Assembly: GCA_016716235.1 (NCBI GenBank)
Contig: JADJWS010000001.1
Coordinates: 1,612,001-1,676,000 of the forward strand
From: Candidatus Defluviilinea gracilis
GTDB lineage: Bacteria; Chloroflexota; Anaerolineae; Anaerolineales; Villigracilaceae
DNA length: 64,000 nucleotides
Direction: 5' to 3'
Made by a program: the position numbers and the translations under genes. Every line of letters starts with the position of its first letter. The stretch's first letter is position 1. Of the stretch, positions 50,948-59,155 are shown one piece after another. The notes beneath the pieces were generated by a model, which was not told where the DNA came from, searched no databases, and saw only the letters and a list, made by a program, of their open reading frames with translations.

Positions 50948-51016
50948 AGAAACTCCACGAAGTACCGCAACATTCATGTTGCGAAGGCGCAAGACAAATC
51001 TTGCGGCGCAGCGCCG

Positions 51017-51166
51017 CTAAGATTTTTCCTGCTTCACCGCTTCCAGCAGATCATCCCATTTCGGGACGCCCACAAACCGCGTCTCATTGACAAACACCGT
51101 CGGCACCGACATCACATTCAACGACTTGGCGATCGCGCGTCCGTTCGCGGTTGCCAGACTGACCAC
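51017..51166 (-). pseudogene. thioredoxin-fold C-terminal remnant
   Basis: The frame reads AIAKSLNVMSVPTVFVNETRFVGVPKWDDLL, the cis-Pro (SVPT) half of a thioredoxin/glutaredoxin-like protein, and ends in TAG. The N-terminal half with the CxxC is absent, and a TGA closes the frame at 51167-51169, so it is probably a 5'-truncated relic. It lies between the DsrE gene and HdrC and carries palindromic repeats on both sides. A functional short peptide is unlikely. Confidence 0.65.
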
Positions 51167-51251
51167 TCATCCCCTACGCACTGAGCAGGGCAGCACAAAC
51201 TCGATCTATCCGCTATTTTGCGTGGCGCGCAAGATGAATCTTGCGTTACGC

Positions 51252-51653
51252 CTAAAACCCGATCACCGCATCCGCATCGCACGCCATGTCGTTGAACGCC
51301 GCGCCGCCGATCATCTCCACGCCTTCGATCATATCGTCCATGGTGTAGCCGTGCAGGTCAAGCGAAGGCTGGCAGACGAGAAAACGCACGCCGATTTCCG
51401 CCGCCTGTTCGATGAAGAATTTCAACTCTTTGCCGCCGCCTCCCTTGCGCGGGATGATGATCTTGTCGCCGTTGTCCTTCGCCACGCACTGCGGACCGTT
51501 CATGGTGAAGTAAATGCACACTTCATTGTCCATCGCCGCGCCCGCCGTGGCAAGAAAGAAGGGAGTCGCCGTCCGTTCAGGATCAGCCTCCCCGTGAGTC
51601 TGAACGTAGAGGATCTTTTTCACATCGGGGTCGTTCGTCTTCCAGACGCTCAT
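51252..51653 (-). CDS. DsrE-family sulfur carrier protein
   Basis: 133 residues from the ATG at 51653. DsrE fold: KKILYVQTHGEADPERTATPFFLATAGAAMDNEVCIYFTMNGP. A conserved Cys lies in VRFLVCQPSLDLHGY, the usual active thiol of DsrE3-like proteins, followed by GGAAFNDMACDADAVIGF. Together with DsrE2 (51776-52300) and TusA it would shuttle persulfide sulfur to the sHdr complex. Confidence 0.87.
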   Translation of the reverse strand: MSVWKTNDPDVKKILYVQTHGEADPERTATPFFLATAGAAMDNEVCIYFTMNGPQCVAKDNGDKIIIPRKGGGGKELKFFIEQAAEIGVRFLVCQPSLDLHGYTMDDMIEGVEMIGGAAFNDMACDADAVIGF

Positions 51654-51775
51654 GGTTGAGATTTCTCCAAAACATATCAAGCGTAGGGCGCATTCTCTCT
51701 CTGGCGCCGCCCGCCAAGGCAGGTGTACGCGCCCGATCCATCAGAGAACGGACGTTAGAGAACGTCCGTTGCGCA

Positions 51776-52300
51776 TCAAATGAACAACTGCACGTCCGCG
51801 TCCGCCGCGTATTCAAGGAAGGTTGCCGCGCCGCCGATCTCGCACTCCTTGATGAAGTCCTCGCGCTTGAAGCCAAAGACGTCCATCGTCATCTGACAGC
51901 CGATCATGCGCACGTCGAGATCAATGCACATATCGCGCAGTTCGGGAATGGAAGCGACGCCCTTGTTTTTGAAGGTCTGCTTCATTAATGTGGTTGCCAG
52001 CGCTTCGAAGCCAGGCACATTTGCCATCAGAATGTTCGGCATGGGCCAGGCGACATTTTGGAAACCTTCGGGACCAAACGGCATCTTCATCGGCATGGCG
52101 GGGTTGCCCAATGGCGAGACGGCAGCCGTGAGGTCCGGCTTGAGAAGCGTCAGCCCATAGAAGGTGAAGAAGATACCTACCTCCCAACCCATCGCGCCTG
52201 CCGCACTTGCGAGAATGAACGGGGGGTAAGCCCAGTCTAAGGTCCCTTTTGAAGCGATGAGGGCGAGTCGCTTCGGGGCGTTCGGATCGGATTTCGACAT
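51776..52300 (-). CDS. DsrE2-type peroxiredoxin-family sulfur transferase
   Basis: 174 residues; AAAGGAGG 6-7 nt upstream of the ATG. The DsrE/F/DrsH-like family blocks are LALIASKGTLDWAYPPFILASAAGAMGWEVGIFFTFYGL, the MPN loop, then DVRMIGCQMTMDVFGFKREDFI with the active Cys, and ATFLEYAADADVQLFI. Proteins of this group (DsrE2) co-occur with TusA and sHdr or Dsr clusters. The hydrophobic segment near residues 25-50 is part of the fold, possibly membrane-associated. Confidence 0.87.
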   Translation of the reverse strand: MSKSDPNAPKRLALIASKGTLDWAYPPFILASAAGAMGWEVGIFFTFYGLTLLKPDLTAAVSPLGNPAMPMKMPFGPEGFQNVAWPMPNILMANVPGFEALATTLMKQTFKNKGVASIPELRDMCIDLDVRMIGCQMTMDVFGFKREDFIKECEIGGAATFLEYAADADVQLFI

Positions 52301-52373
52301 GTCAGCCTCCTTTGGCTTTCATCTAGGTAAAATGTGTAGCGGGCGTGAGAGAACGCCCGCGCAAGCCTCAAGG

Positions 52374-52614
52374 TTATTTCATTCGTTTGATGTAGAAAAC
52401 AAACTTGCCGTCCTCTTGCATCGAGCGCAGTAATTCATTCCCCGTCTGACGGCTCCATGCTCTCCATATCGGGCGGCGCGCCCGGGTCGGTGGCGATCAT
52501 CTTCAATACCTGTCCTACCTCCATCGCCTTGATCGCCTTGGATGTTTTCACCACAGGAATAGGGCAAAGCATCCCTGAACAGTCGAGAACTTGATCTTCT
52601 TTAATCACATCCAT
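52374..52614 (-). pseudogene. tusA: TusA-family sulfurtransferase, frameshifted near the C-terminus
   Basis: From the ATG at 52614 (AAGGAG 6 nt upstream) the frame reads MDVIKEDQVLDCSGMLCPIP, the complete TusA CPxP core with active Cys. It continues to TDPGAPPDMES, then diverges (MEPSDGE, stop at 52435). Dropping a single extra A in 'gagcatgg' restores the expected SWSRQTGNELLRSMQEDGK and the rest of a full TusA down to a TAA at 52374. So it is a +1 frameshift of an otherwise intact gene. It may be a real mutation, a programmed shift or an assembly error. It is the first gene of the sHdr operon and, if whole, the sulfur donor. Confidence 0.8.
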
Positions 52615-52727
52615 TGCAGTCTCCTTGATTGCCACGATGATAACCTCGCCGGCGGCTTCGCGCCATCCCGTTAACGAGTGAGCCACGCCTCCCCCGCGCG
52701 GGGGATTGAGAATATAATCTCCATATC
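52615..52727. promoter_or_regulatory. divergent promoter region of sHdr operon and sensor kinase
   Basis: About 110 bp between tusA (minus) and the sensor kinase (plus). It contains a GC palindrome 'tcccccgcgcggggga' (52690-52706) and a TATAAT at 52713-52718 for the kinase gene. The region is the natural place for a regulator binding site; the operon promoter on the minus strand cannot be pinned down. Confidence 0.55.
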
Positions 52728-54476
52728 ATGGCAAAGATTAAGATGCTCTTCCACTCGTACCGCATCTTCCCGTTCCTCGTGTTCTTTCGCTGGGTTTCGC
52801 TCATCCCCGCGCTGCTGATCCTAATTCAAAGAAGAGGGAGCGAGTCGCATTCCGTCTTTTCACCACTATGGACTTTTCTATTGGTTGTCCTTGTCAATCT
52901 GATCATCACCCTCTTTAATCGTTCGCTAAACAGGCTTGTCACAGAGCAACCGTTCGTCATAGGCATTGATCTGATTTTCTGCGCTCTCGTTCTGGCAATC
53001 AGCGGCGGCTCGCGTAGTCCCTATTATTTATACACACTCAGCCCGTTGTTGGCAGGCGCATTCTTTTTTCAGGTGCGCGGGGCGCTCGGAGCGGCGGCAT
53101 CCTTTACGCCTCTCTATTTTGCCGCCGATGCCATTACACGCCGCCTAACCGACTCGGGACCTCCTGAAAGCGTTACGCTCATCACGCAACTGGCAGGCAT
53201 CTGGTTGATCCCGGCTTTGTTTGCCTATCCAGCAGTTTTACTCAGCGAGGTAGATCGTGCCTGCGACGAACTATCCGCCGCGCGCGATGAACTTGCGGAA
53301 AAGCATGAAAACCTTGCCATTGCTCACCGCCAATTAAAGGTCATTCACGACCTGACCGTTCTGCTTCAAGCCGCGCCCGATTTGATCTCTGTGCAGCAAC
53401 GAGTGCTTGGCGCGGTGACAACCGGATTAGGCTTCCGTAGAGCGGTTGTTAGCGTGGTTGACCCTGCTCGCGAAGAAATGGGTGGCTGGATGCTATATCC
53501 CGTTAATTCATCCTTTCCATCCATTGATCCCCTCCCGCTCAAATCAGAAAACGGCGAGATCTTCAAGGCGTTGTTGGATCGAAAATCGTTTACAACGGGA
53601 ACAAGCGGCGAAATACTCATCAACCAAATTGCGCTGAATTCTTGGCTGAAAACCTGTCAATGGTACGTTTACCCTCTTTCACTTCGCGAACATGCGGTTG
53701 GGATTTTACTGGTGGAACTGGAAAAGGGGACGGAATTGACGCGCCAACGCGAAGAGGCCATCACCATGGTTGCGAATCAGGCCGCTCTTGCGCTTGGTAC
53801 TACCATCTTGTGCATCGACCGCGCCCGGCGCCTCGCCGTCGAGACCGAACGCAACCGCATCGCGCGCGATATCCATGATACGGTCGCGCAATCGCTCTTC
53901 GGCATCATCTATTCGCTCGACGCGTGCGTAACCATGCTTCCGCAGAAAGCGGACGATGTAAAAAAGGAACTAATCGAGTTGCGCGCGCTGGCAAACAGCG
54001 CGCATGAAGAAGTGCGTCGTTCCATCTTTAACTTGTGGCCCTCTGCATTGACCATTGAATTGTTCATGGCTGACCTTTCGAACTACATCAGCAGTTGCTG
54101 TCGTCCGCGTTCGTTCAGCATCATCTTCAACCATCACGGCGATTTCAATTCCCTGCCCTCGGGCTTGCGCCGCGCGATCTATCGAATGGCGCAGGAGGCT
54201 TTGGCAAATTCTGCGCGGTATTCAGGGGCAGACTCGGCGCGTCTATGCCTGACCATTGCCGGCCGCGAAGTGTTCCTCGATATTTCTGATCAAGGCAAAG
54301 GCTTTGACCCGACCGTAGCATTGTCGCGCAGTCAGAGCCGCGAACATTTTGGCTTGCAAGGCATGCAAGAGCGAGCCCGCGCGTTAGGCGGCGACTGCGA
54401 GATCGCCAGCCAGACAAACAATGGCGCGCGCATCATGATCAACCTGCCCATCAACGGAGATGATCAGCATGCCTGA
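52728..54476 (+). CDS. NarL-type membrane sensor histidine kinase
   Basis: 582 residues. An N-terminal membrane sensor with about six TM helices (FLVFFRWVSLIPALLILI through LIPALFAYPAVLLSE) is followed by a short coiled coil. Then a GAF-like domain (VLGAVTTGLGFRRAVVSVV..QAALALGTT). Then the HisKA_3 dimerisation helix with phospho-His in ERNRIARDIHDTVAQSLFGI. Finally an HATPase domain with an N-box (RMAQEALANSARYSGA) and G-boxes (ISDQGKGFDP, HFGLQGMQERA). It stands divergent from the sHdr operon and overlaps the response regulator by 8 nt. A TATAAT 9 nt before the ATG suggests a leaderless mRNA. Confidence 0.92.
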   Translation: MAKIKMLFHSYRIFPFLVFFRWVSLIPALLILIQRRGSESHSVFSPLWTFLLVVLVNLIITLFNRSLNRLVTEQPFVIGIDLIFCALVLAISGGSRSPYYLYTLSPLLAGAFFFQVRGALGAAASFTPLYFAADAITRRLTDSGPPESVTLITQLAGIWLIPALFAYPAVLLSEVDRACDELSAARDELAEKHENLAIAHRQLKVIHDLTVLLQAAPDLISVQQRVLGAVTTGLGFRRAVVSVVDPAREEMGGWMLYPVNSSFPSIDPLPLKSENGEIFKALLDRKSFTTGTSGEILINQIALNSWLKTCQWYVYPLSLREHAVGILLVELEKGTELTRQREEAITMVANQAALALGTTILCIDRARRLAVETERNRIARDIHDTVAQSLFGIIYSLDACVTMLPQKADDVKKELIELRALANSAHEEVRRSIFNLWPSALTIELFMADLSNYISSCCRPRSFSIIFNHHGDFNSLPSGLRRAIYRMAQEALANSARYSGADSARLCLTIAGREVFLDISDQGKGFDPTVALSRSQSREHFGLQGMQERARALGGDCEIASQTNNGARIMINLPINGDDQHA

Positions 54477-55113
54477 CTCGATCCGCATCCTCATTGTGGA
54501 CGATCACGCCGTCGTCCGCAAAGGGTTGGCGATGGTTCTTCGTTTGGAACCAGATCTGGATGTGGTGGGCGATGCGGAGAACGGACGAGTCGGCTTGGAA
54601 ACCGCGCTAAGCCTCCATCCTGATATCGCTCTTGTGGATCTGGTCATGCCTGAAATGGATGGGCAGGCGATGGCGCTCGCGTTGCGAAAATCGGATCCAC
54701 AAATAAAGATCATGATGTTGACCGGTACAGAAGTGGATGACCGCGTGTTCGACCTCCTCTCTGTTGGCATCGAAGGCTACGTGTTCAAAAATATCGAACC
54801 TGCCGAACTGGTGCGCGCCATCCATGCGGTGGTAAATGGAGAGGCATACTTGCATCCTGCTGTCATGAAAAAAGTGTTGGGGAAAATTCAACCGCAGATC
54901 GCGCCGTTTCTTTTGCTTACACCGCGCGAAATGGAAATCCTTGATTGGATGGCGACCCCCAACACGTATAAGCAAATCGCTGTTCAATTGGGCGTCAGCG
55001 AGGAAACGGTGCGTAGTCATGCCAAGAATATCCTCGAGAAGATGAAACAGCCCAACCGGACCCAGGCGGTACTTTCCGCTATGAAAATGAAGTTGATCAA
55101 GTTGAACGGGTAA
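54469..55113 (+). CDS. NarL/LuxR-type response regulator
   Basis: 214 residues from the ATG at 54469 (GGAGA upstream), overlapping the kinase stop by 8 nt. Receiver domain: LIVDDHAVVRKGLAMVL, acceptor Asp in IALVDLVMPEMDG, Lys in VFKNIEPAEL. C-terminal LuxR HTH: LTPREMEILDWMATPNTYKQIAVQLGVSEETVRSHAKNIL. It binds DNA when phosphorylated by the cognate kinase. Its likely target is the divergent sHdr operon, because the two share the intergenic region; this is inferred from context. Confidence 0.94.
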   Translation: MPDSIRILIVDDHAVVRKGLAMVLRLEPDLDVVGDAENGRVGLETALSLHPDIALVDLVMPEMDGQAMALALRKSDPQIKIMMLTGTEVDDRVFDLLSVGIEGYVFKNIEPAELVRAIHAVVNGEAYLHPAVMKKVLGKIQPQIAPFLLLTPREMEILDWMATPNTYKQIAVQLGVSEETVRSHAKNILEKMKQPNRTQAVLSAMKMKLIKLNG

Positions 55114-55218
55114 TACTAGATACTTACCCTGCTGCCCGCTTCGGACGAACACGAAGCGTGCAACGCCTCCGCCAAATGCGCGGACTGGATCGCCGCTTTA
55201 GGAATTTTTTTCGCGCAA
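55114..55218. other. short convergent gap
   Basis: No gene or convincing terminator stem seen; a 'ggaattttttt' T run occurs at about 55200. Confidence 0.4.
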
Positions 55219-57771
55219 TCACTTCAAGATCGCATTCACCGTATCATCCAACGACAGCGCGTTCGCAGAGACGCGCTGTTTTTGTTTCGCGCGCAGCTCC
55301 CGCGCGCGTTGACGGGTTTCCTGAGTCGCTGCGGGGTGATTCAGGATGAGGGTCAGCCACCCAGCCGCAACGCTTGTGTCGAGCCGCGTCGAGACATCGG
55401 GAGAGAGGCGGGATTCGAGTTGGGCGAGTCCCGCGAGGTTCAGCAGCATCAGCGGGGCGGAGTTGATTCGGCGCGCGTGTCGCAGTGAGTCCAGGTAAAT
55501 TGTTTTCGCTTCGGTTTCATCGCCTGAGAGCAGGGTCGCATCGGCGAGATAGGTGAGGGTGATGGAAATGTCCCAGCCTTCGAAGTATTCGCCGAAGACC
55601 TCGAGACTCTTTTGGAAGCAATCGCGCGCTTCGTCGTATTGACCGTCGGCGAGCATGGCGAGGCCGAGATAACGATGCGCCGTGCCTTTGCCCCAGCGGT
55701 TTTGCGTCTGCTCGCACAGGGCGATGCTCTCGCGCATGGATGCTTTCGCTTCTTCATATTTTTTGAGCGCGATCTGCGTATCTACAAGAAAGTTCAAGCC
55801 GAGCGAAATGGAATGTGGGTCGCCGATTTTGCGGAAGAGCGCGAGACCTTCGATCATTTGATCGTAGCCCTTTTGACAATCGCCCATCAAACTGTCCACG
55901 TGACCGAGATTGTAAATGCCATAGGCGGTGAACCAGTCGTCTTTTATCGCGCGGGCGTAAGCCAGTCCCTCGACGATCTGCGCTTTGGCTTCGAGATAAT
56001 CGCCGTTGAGATGTTTGAGCGCGCCGCTGAAAATGAGCGCGTCGGCGAGGATGGATTGCGCGTCCACTGAACGAAGAAGGTCAATACCCTGATCATAATG
56101 TCCCTGCGCTTGCGCGAATTGCCCGCTGCGGAAATACAGCAAGCCCTGTTGCACATAACACGCGCCGAGAGTCCTGATGGCTTGCGCGCCGCGTTCCTGT
56201 TCGTTCAGCGCCTTAGCGAGCAGCGCCAGTTGCGTGATGCCGTCGCGGATCATGCCTGAGACTTCGTAATACCAGCCAAAGGCGCGGACGGATCTCCCAA
56301 GCGTTTCAAACTTTTTATTGTTGACGCCCCACTCCCATGCGGCGCGCAGGTTATCCAACTCGGCGGTCATTTCGCGCATGGAGATTTGTTGTAACGCGCT
56401 TTTCAATTTCGATTCATATTCGGCGGCAAAATTTAAATAGAAGTCGCTGTGACGATCGCAGGTCTGGCAGCAACACGGCTCGGCTTCTTCGAGATGGGAA
56501 TAGGCATATTGACGAATCGCTTCGTGCAGACTGTATCGTCCCGACTCATCCCGCATCACCAGCGACTTTGAGACGAGCGACGACAACTGAGGCAGATTCG
56601 CCCCCGCGACTTTTTCCGCCGCAGTTCGGTCGAAGCCGCCGTGAAAGATGGAGAGTCGGCTGAGCGCGTCGCGCTCCGCATCGGAGATGAGCCGCCATGA
56701 ATGGTCGAAGGAGGCTCGTAAGGAGCGATGCCGTTCGGGGATGTTGCGCATGGACGTGGCGAGGAAATCCATGTTCGATTCGATCTCGCGGGCGATCTCC
56801 GCGCAGGCGAGCATGCCCGTCCATGCCGCGGCGAGTTCGAGCGCGAGCGGAATCCCCTCCAGCAGTTGGCAGATGCGGAAGAGCGCGGGCTTGTCCGCGT
56901 CGGTCAATTGGAATTTGGGGTTGATGCGCCGCGCCGAGTTGACGAACAACGCGGGCGCGCTGTACTCTTCCATTTGATCGAGGTGTTCCAGCGGCGGCAC
57001 GGGCAAGCCGCGCAGGTCGAACATCCACTCGCCTTGCAGGTTGAGCCGTTCGCGCGAGGTGCAAAGAATTTTGATCGTTGCAAATCGCTGGAGAATCTCG
57101 GCGATTAAATCTGTCGCAACGGATGACTCTCCCAGCAGGTGTTCGAGATTATCCAACGCCAGCAACGCTGGTTGATTCGCCGTCCGCGCGAGGTGATTGA
57201 ATAATTGTTCCTTCGTGTCGAGCGGTCCTGAAAATGAAAAGGAGAACGCGTCGGCAATCGCGGGGATGATCAGGTCGGGGGTTTTGATGGAAGCCAGCGC
57301 CACGTAATAGACTCCGCCTGGGAATGAATCGCGCTGACGGATCGCAAACTCGATCCCAAGCCGCGTCTTGCCGATTCCACCTTGACCAGTGAGGCTGACG
57401 AGGCGGCATTCGGGATTCGCCAGCAGGTGACGGATTCCGTCGAGTTCGGATTCGCGTCCGATCAACGGCGTGGGCGGGATGGGGACGTTCGTTTTTGGGG
57501 GCGGGGAAAGGATCGGGGAAACAGAAGCCAGCCCAACGTCAGATTTGAGGCGGCGGGCGATCCGCAAAAAAGTTTCGCGCTCGTTCGTCGGAATCTCCAG
57601 CGCGTCTGCCAGCAACTCCGCGATCTGCATCGAGGGGCGGCGTTCTTCCGATTCGATTTTTTCGATGGTGGCGAGCGAGCATCCGACGCGGTCTGCCAGG
57701 GCGCTCTGCGTGAGGTCGAGCGCTTTGCGGCGTTTCTTTAGCCAGAGACCGAAGGGCAGGTCTTCGCTCAT
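55219..57771 (-). CDS. XRE-STAND-TPR transcriptional regulator
   Basis: 850 residues. The N-terminal XRE helix-turn-helix (residues about 8-62) reads LWLKKRRKALDLTQSALADRVGCSLATIEKIE. A STAND/NB-ARC ATPase follows with the P-loop LVSLTGQGGIGKTRLG and an RSxxG-like CTSRERL. The C-terminus is a long TPR-like array of about ten repeats (for example ADALIFSGALKHLNGDYLEAK). Such proteins integrate a ligand signal through STAND and regulate genes through the HTH. The start has a TAAAAT 6 nt upstream, so it is leaderless-like. It faces the 57881 gene and probably regulates the element at 57801-57859. Confidence 0.9.
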   Translation of the reverse strand: MSEDLPFGLWLKKRRKALDLTQSALADRVGCSLATIEKIESEERRPSMQIAELLADALEIPTNERETFLRIARRLKSDVGLASVSPILSPPPKTNVPIPPTPLIGRESELDGIRHLLANPECRLVSLTGQGGIGKTRLGIEFAIRQRDSFPGGVYYVALASIKTPDLIIPAIADAFSFSFSGPLDTKEQLFNHLARTANQPALLALDNLEHLLGESSVATDLIAEILQRFATIKILCTSRERLNLQGEWMFDLRGLPVPPLEHLDQMEEYSAPALFVNSARRINPKFQLTDADKPALFRICQLLEGIPLALELAAAWTGMLACAEIAREIESNMDFLATSMRNIPERHRSLRASFDHSWRLISDAERDALSRLSIFHGGFDRTAAEKVAGANLPQLSSLVSKSLVMRDESGRYSLHEAIRQYAYSHLEEAEPCCCQTCDRHSDFYLNFAAEYESKLKSALQQISMREMTAELDNLRAAWEWGVNNKKFETLGRSVRAFGWYYEVSGMIRDGITQLALLAKALNEQERGAQAIRTLGACYVQQGLLYFRSGQFAQAQGHYDQGIDLLRSVDAQSILADALIFSGALKHLNGDYLEAKAQIVEGLAYARAIKDDWFTAYGIYNLGHVDSLMGDCQKGYDQMIEGLALFRKIGDPHSISLGLNFLVDTQIALKKYEEAKASMRESIALCEQTQNRWGKGTAHRYLGLAMLADGQYDEARDCFQKSLEVFGEYFEGWDISITLTYLADATLLSGDETEAKTIYLDSLRHARRINSAPLMLLNLAGLAQLESRLSPDVSTRLDTSVAAGWLTLILNHPAATQETRQRARELRAKQKQRVSANALSLDDTVNAILK

Positions 57772-57880
57772 ATGAGCATTTTAATTTATTTTGGGATTTT
57801 GTACGGCTTTTTGTACGGGCAACTCTGACCAAACGAGATAGGGAGAATGCTTTAATGCGAGTATGGCAAAGGAGAATCTC
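57772..57880. promoter_or_regulatory. divergent promoter with GTACGG tandem sites
   Basis: 57801-57859 is identical in spacing to 63108-63166. It has GTACGG at 57801 and 57813, an ACCAAA (-35-like) and TTTAAT (-10) 17 nt apart, and GAATGC between. Probably the operator of the STAND regulator next door. Confidence 0.6.
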
Positions 57881-58045
57881 ATGGCTAAAAATATCACCAA
57901 GATCGCATTGAAAGGCGTTGCGCTTGCGATGGGCGTTGCCGTCATTGTAATGTCCACGCTCAAGACGCTGGATGTCAACACGAGCGTGTCCATGCTCGGC
58001 ATGGGACTCGCCGCGCTGGCGCTCGTGAGTTTGCAGGACAACTGA
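57881..58045 (+). CDS. small two-TM membrane protein
   Basis: 54 residues from the ATG at 57881; AAAGGAG is about 8 nt upstream, which is why 57863 (which contains that RBS) is rejected. It is mostly two hydrophobic stretches (IALKGVALAMGVAVIVMS and VSMLGMGLAALALVSL). No family recognised. It is the first gene after the GTACGG operator, so likely regulated by the STAND protein. Confidence 0.65.
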   Translation: MAKNITKIALKGVALAMGVAVIVMSTLKTLDVNTSVSMLGMGLAALALVSLQDN

Positions 58046-58046
58046 C

Positions 58047-58146
58047 TTAAACACAAAGGGCACCAAGGGTCACGAAGGGTTGTCCTGAGCCTATCGAAAG
58101 CTAAACAGATTCAATCCCTTTGTGTACTTCGTGTCCTTCGTGGTTG
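58047..58146. repeat. word-like inverted repeat ('aaacacaaagggcaccaag..')
   Basis: Arms 'aacacaaagggcaccaagggtcacgaagg' and 'cctttgtgtacttcgtgtccttcgtgg'. It lies between the small membrane gene and the next one and could uncouple them. Confidence 0.65.
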
Positions 58147-58179
58147 AAGAGAATTTTTACAGAACCAAAAGGAGTACCC

Positions 58180-59118
58180 ATGAAAACCATCTCGCTCGAA
58201 TCGACGCCCGTCGCAAAAACATCTTCATTCAAATCGTTGCTGGCTGTGTTCTTTCAATGGCTTGGCGCGTCCGTCGGCTTCATCGCCAGCATGATCATTG
58301 CGGACATGCTTTCTCCGCTCCCCGCGTTCATCATGCAGGAGATTCCCGAATCAGGATTCATGCCGCAGGGCGCGGCGATGCTCTTCACTGGCGCTGTCAT
58401 CGCGGCTGTCCTGTTGTGGGCGGCACGGCGTTCCAGCCTAAAGAGATTTGCGCTTTTCGGTCAATTGTTCGTCCTCTTGTTCGGCGCGCAAACTTTCCAG
58501 ACGCAAATCGAGACGGGTTATTTCATCTCCGCCTTTCCGCTTTTGCACGGCAACTTTGAGTTGTATCACATCATCCTGCGCGGCGCGATCTCGTCCGCTC
58601 TCTTCGTCCTTTTGCTCGTTTGGATGACGGGCGGATTCTCGCGCAAGGAACGCGCTTCAACAAACTTCACCGTCGTTGCGGATAAGACAGTCAAGGCAGG
58701 CGCGTGGCTGGCAGGGATTTACTTCATCATTTACCTGCTGTTCGGATATTACGTCGCATGGCAGTCGCAGGAACTGCGCCTCTTCTACGGAGGTCCCGCC
58801 GAGTTGAATTCCTTTTCGAATCAGATTCTGACTACGTTGATGTCGAAGCCTGAGATGCCCTTCTTCCAATATGCCCGCGGCTTTGTCTGGATTTTGTGCC
58901 TGATTCCGCTCTTCAAAGGTTTCTCTGGCGGACGCGTGGAACTGGTCGCGCTTTCCGCGTTCGCGCTCGCATTGCTTCCCACCGCGCAGTTGTCGTTTGC
59001 CAATCCGCTCATGCCTGCGGAAATTAGCCTGTCTCACTTTTGGGAGACTTCGATCTCCACTGGAATCTTCGGCGCGTTGTGCGCGTGGTTCGTGCCGACC
59101 CAGATAGGCGGACGTTAG
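58180..59118 (+). CDS. multi-pass membrane protein of unknown function
   Basis: 312 residues from the ATG at 58180 (AAAAGGAG upstream). About seven TM helices (for example SLLAVFFQWLGASVGFIASMIIADML, MLFTGAVIAAVLLWAA, GIYFIIYLLFGYYVAW, YARGFVWILCLIPLF). It has a Leu-Tyr-Gly rich YYVAWQSQELRLFYGGP loop but no catalytic motif that I recognise. A palindromic repeat (59107-59135) supplies the stop codon. It probably belongs to the same transcript as 59156-61698. Confidence 0.72.
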   Translation: MKTISLESTPVAKTSSFKSLLAVFFQWLGASVGFIASMIIADMLSPLPAFIMQEIPESGFMPQGAAMLFTGAVIAAVLLWAARRSSLKRFALFGQLFVLLFGAQTFQTQIETGYFISAFPLLHGNFELYHIILRGAISSALFVLLLVWMTGGFSRKERASTNFTVVADKTVKAGAWLAGIYFIIYLLFGYYVAWQSQELRLFYGGPAELNSFSNQILTTLMSKPEMPFFQYARGFVWILCLIPLFKGFSGGRVELVALSAFALALLPTAQLSFANPLMPAEISLSHFWETSISTGIFGALCAWFVPTQIGGR

Positions 59119-59155
59119 AGAACGCCCACTACACATTCACTGCTAAGGAGAATCA

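Noticed and set aside
51167..51169. TGA in the thioredoxin-fold remnant as selenocysteine
   Set aside because: The TGA is only about 18 codons before the cis-Pro loop and upstream sequence is not thioredoxin-like, so it does not replace a CxxC Cys.
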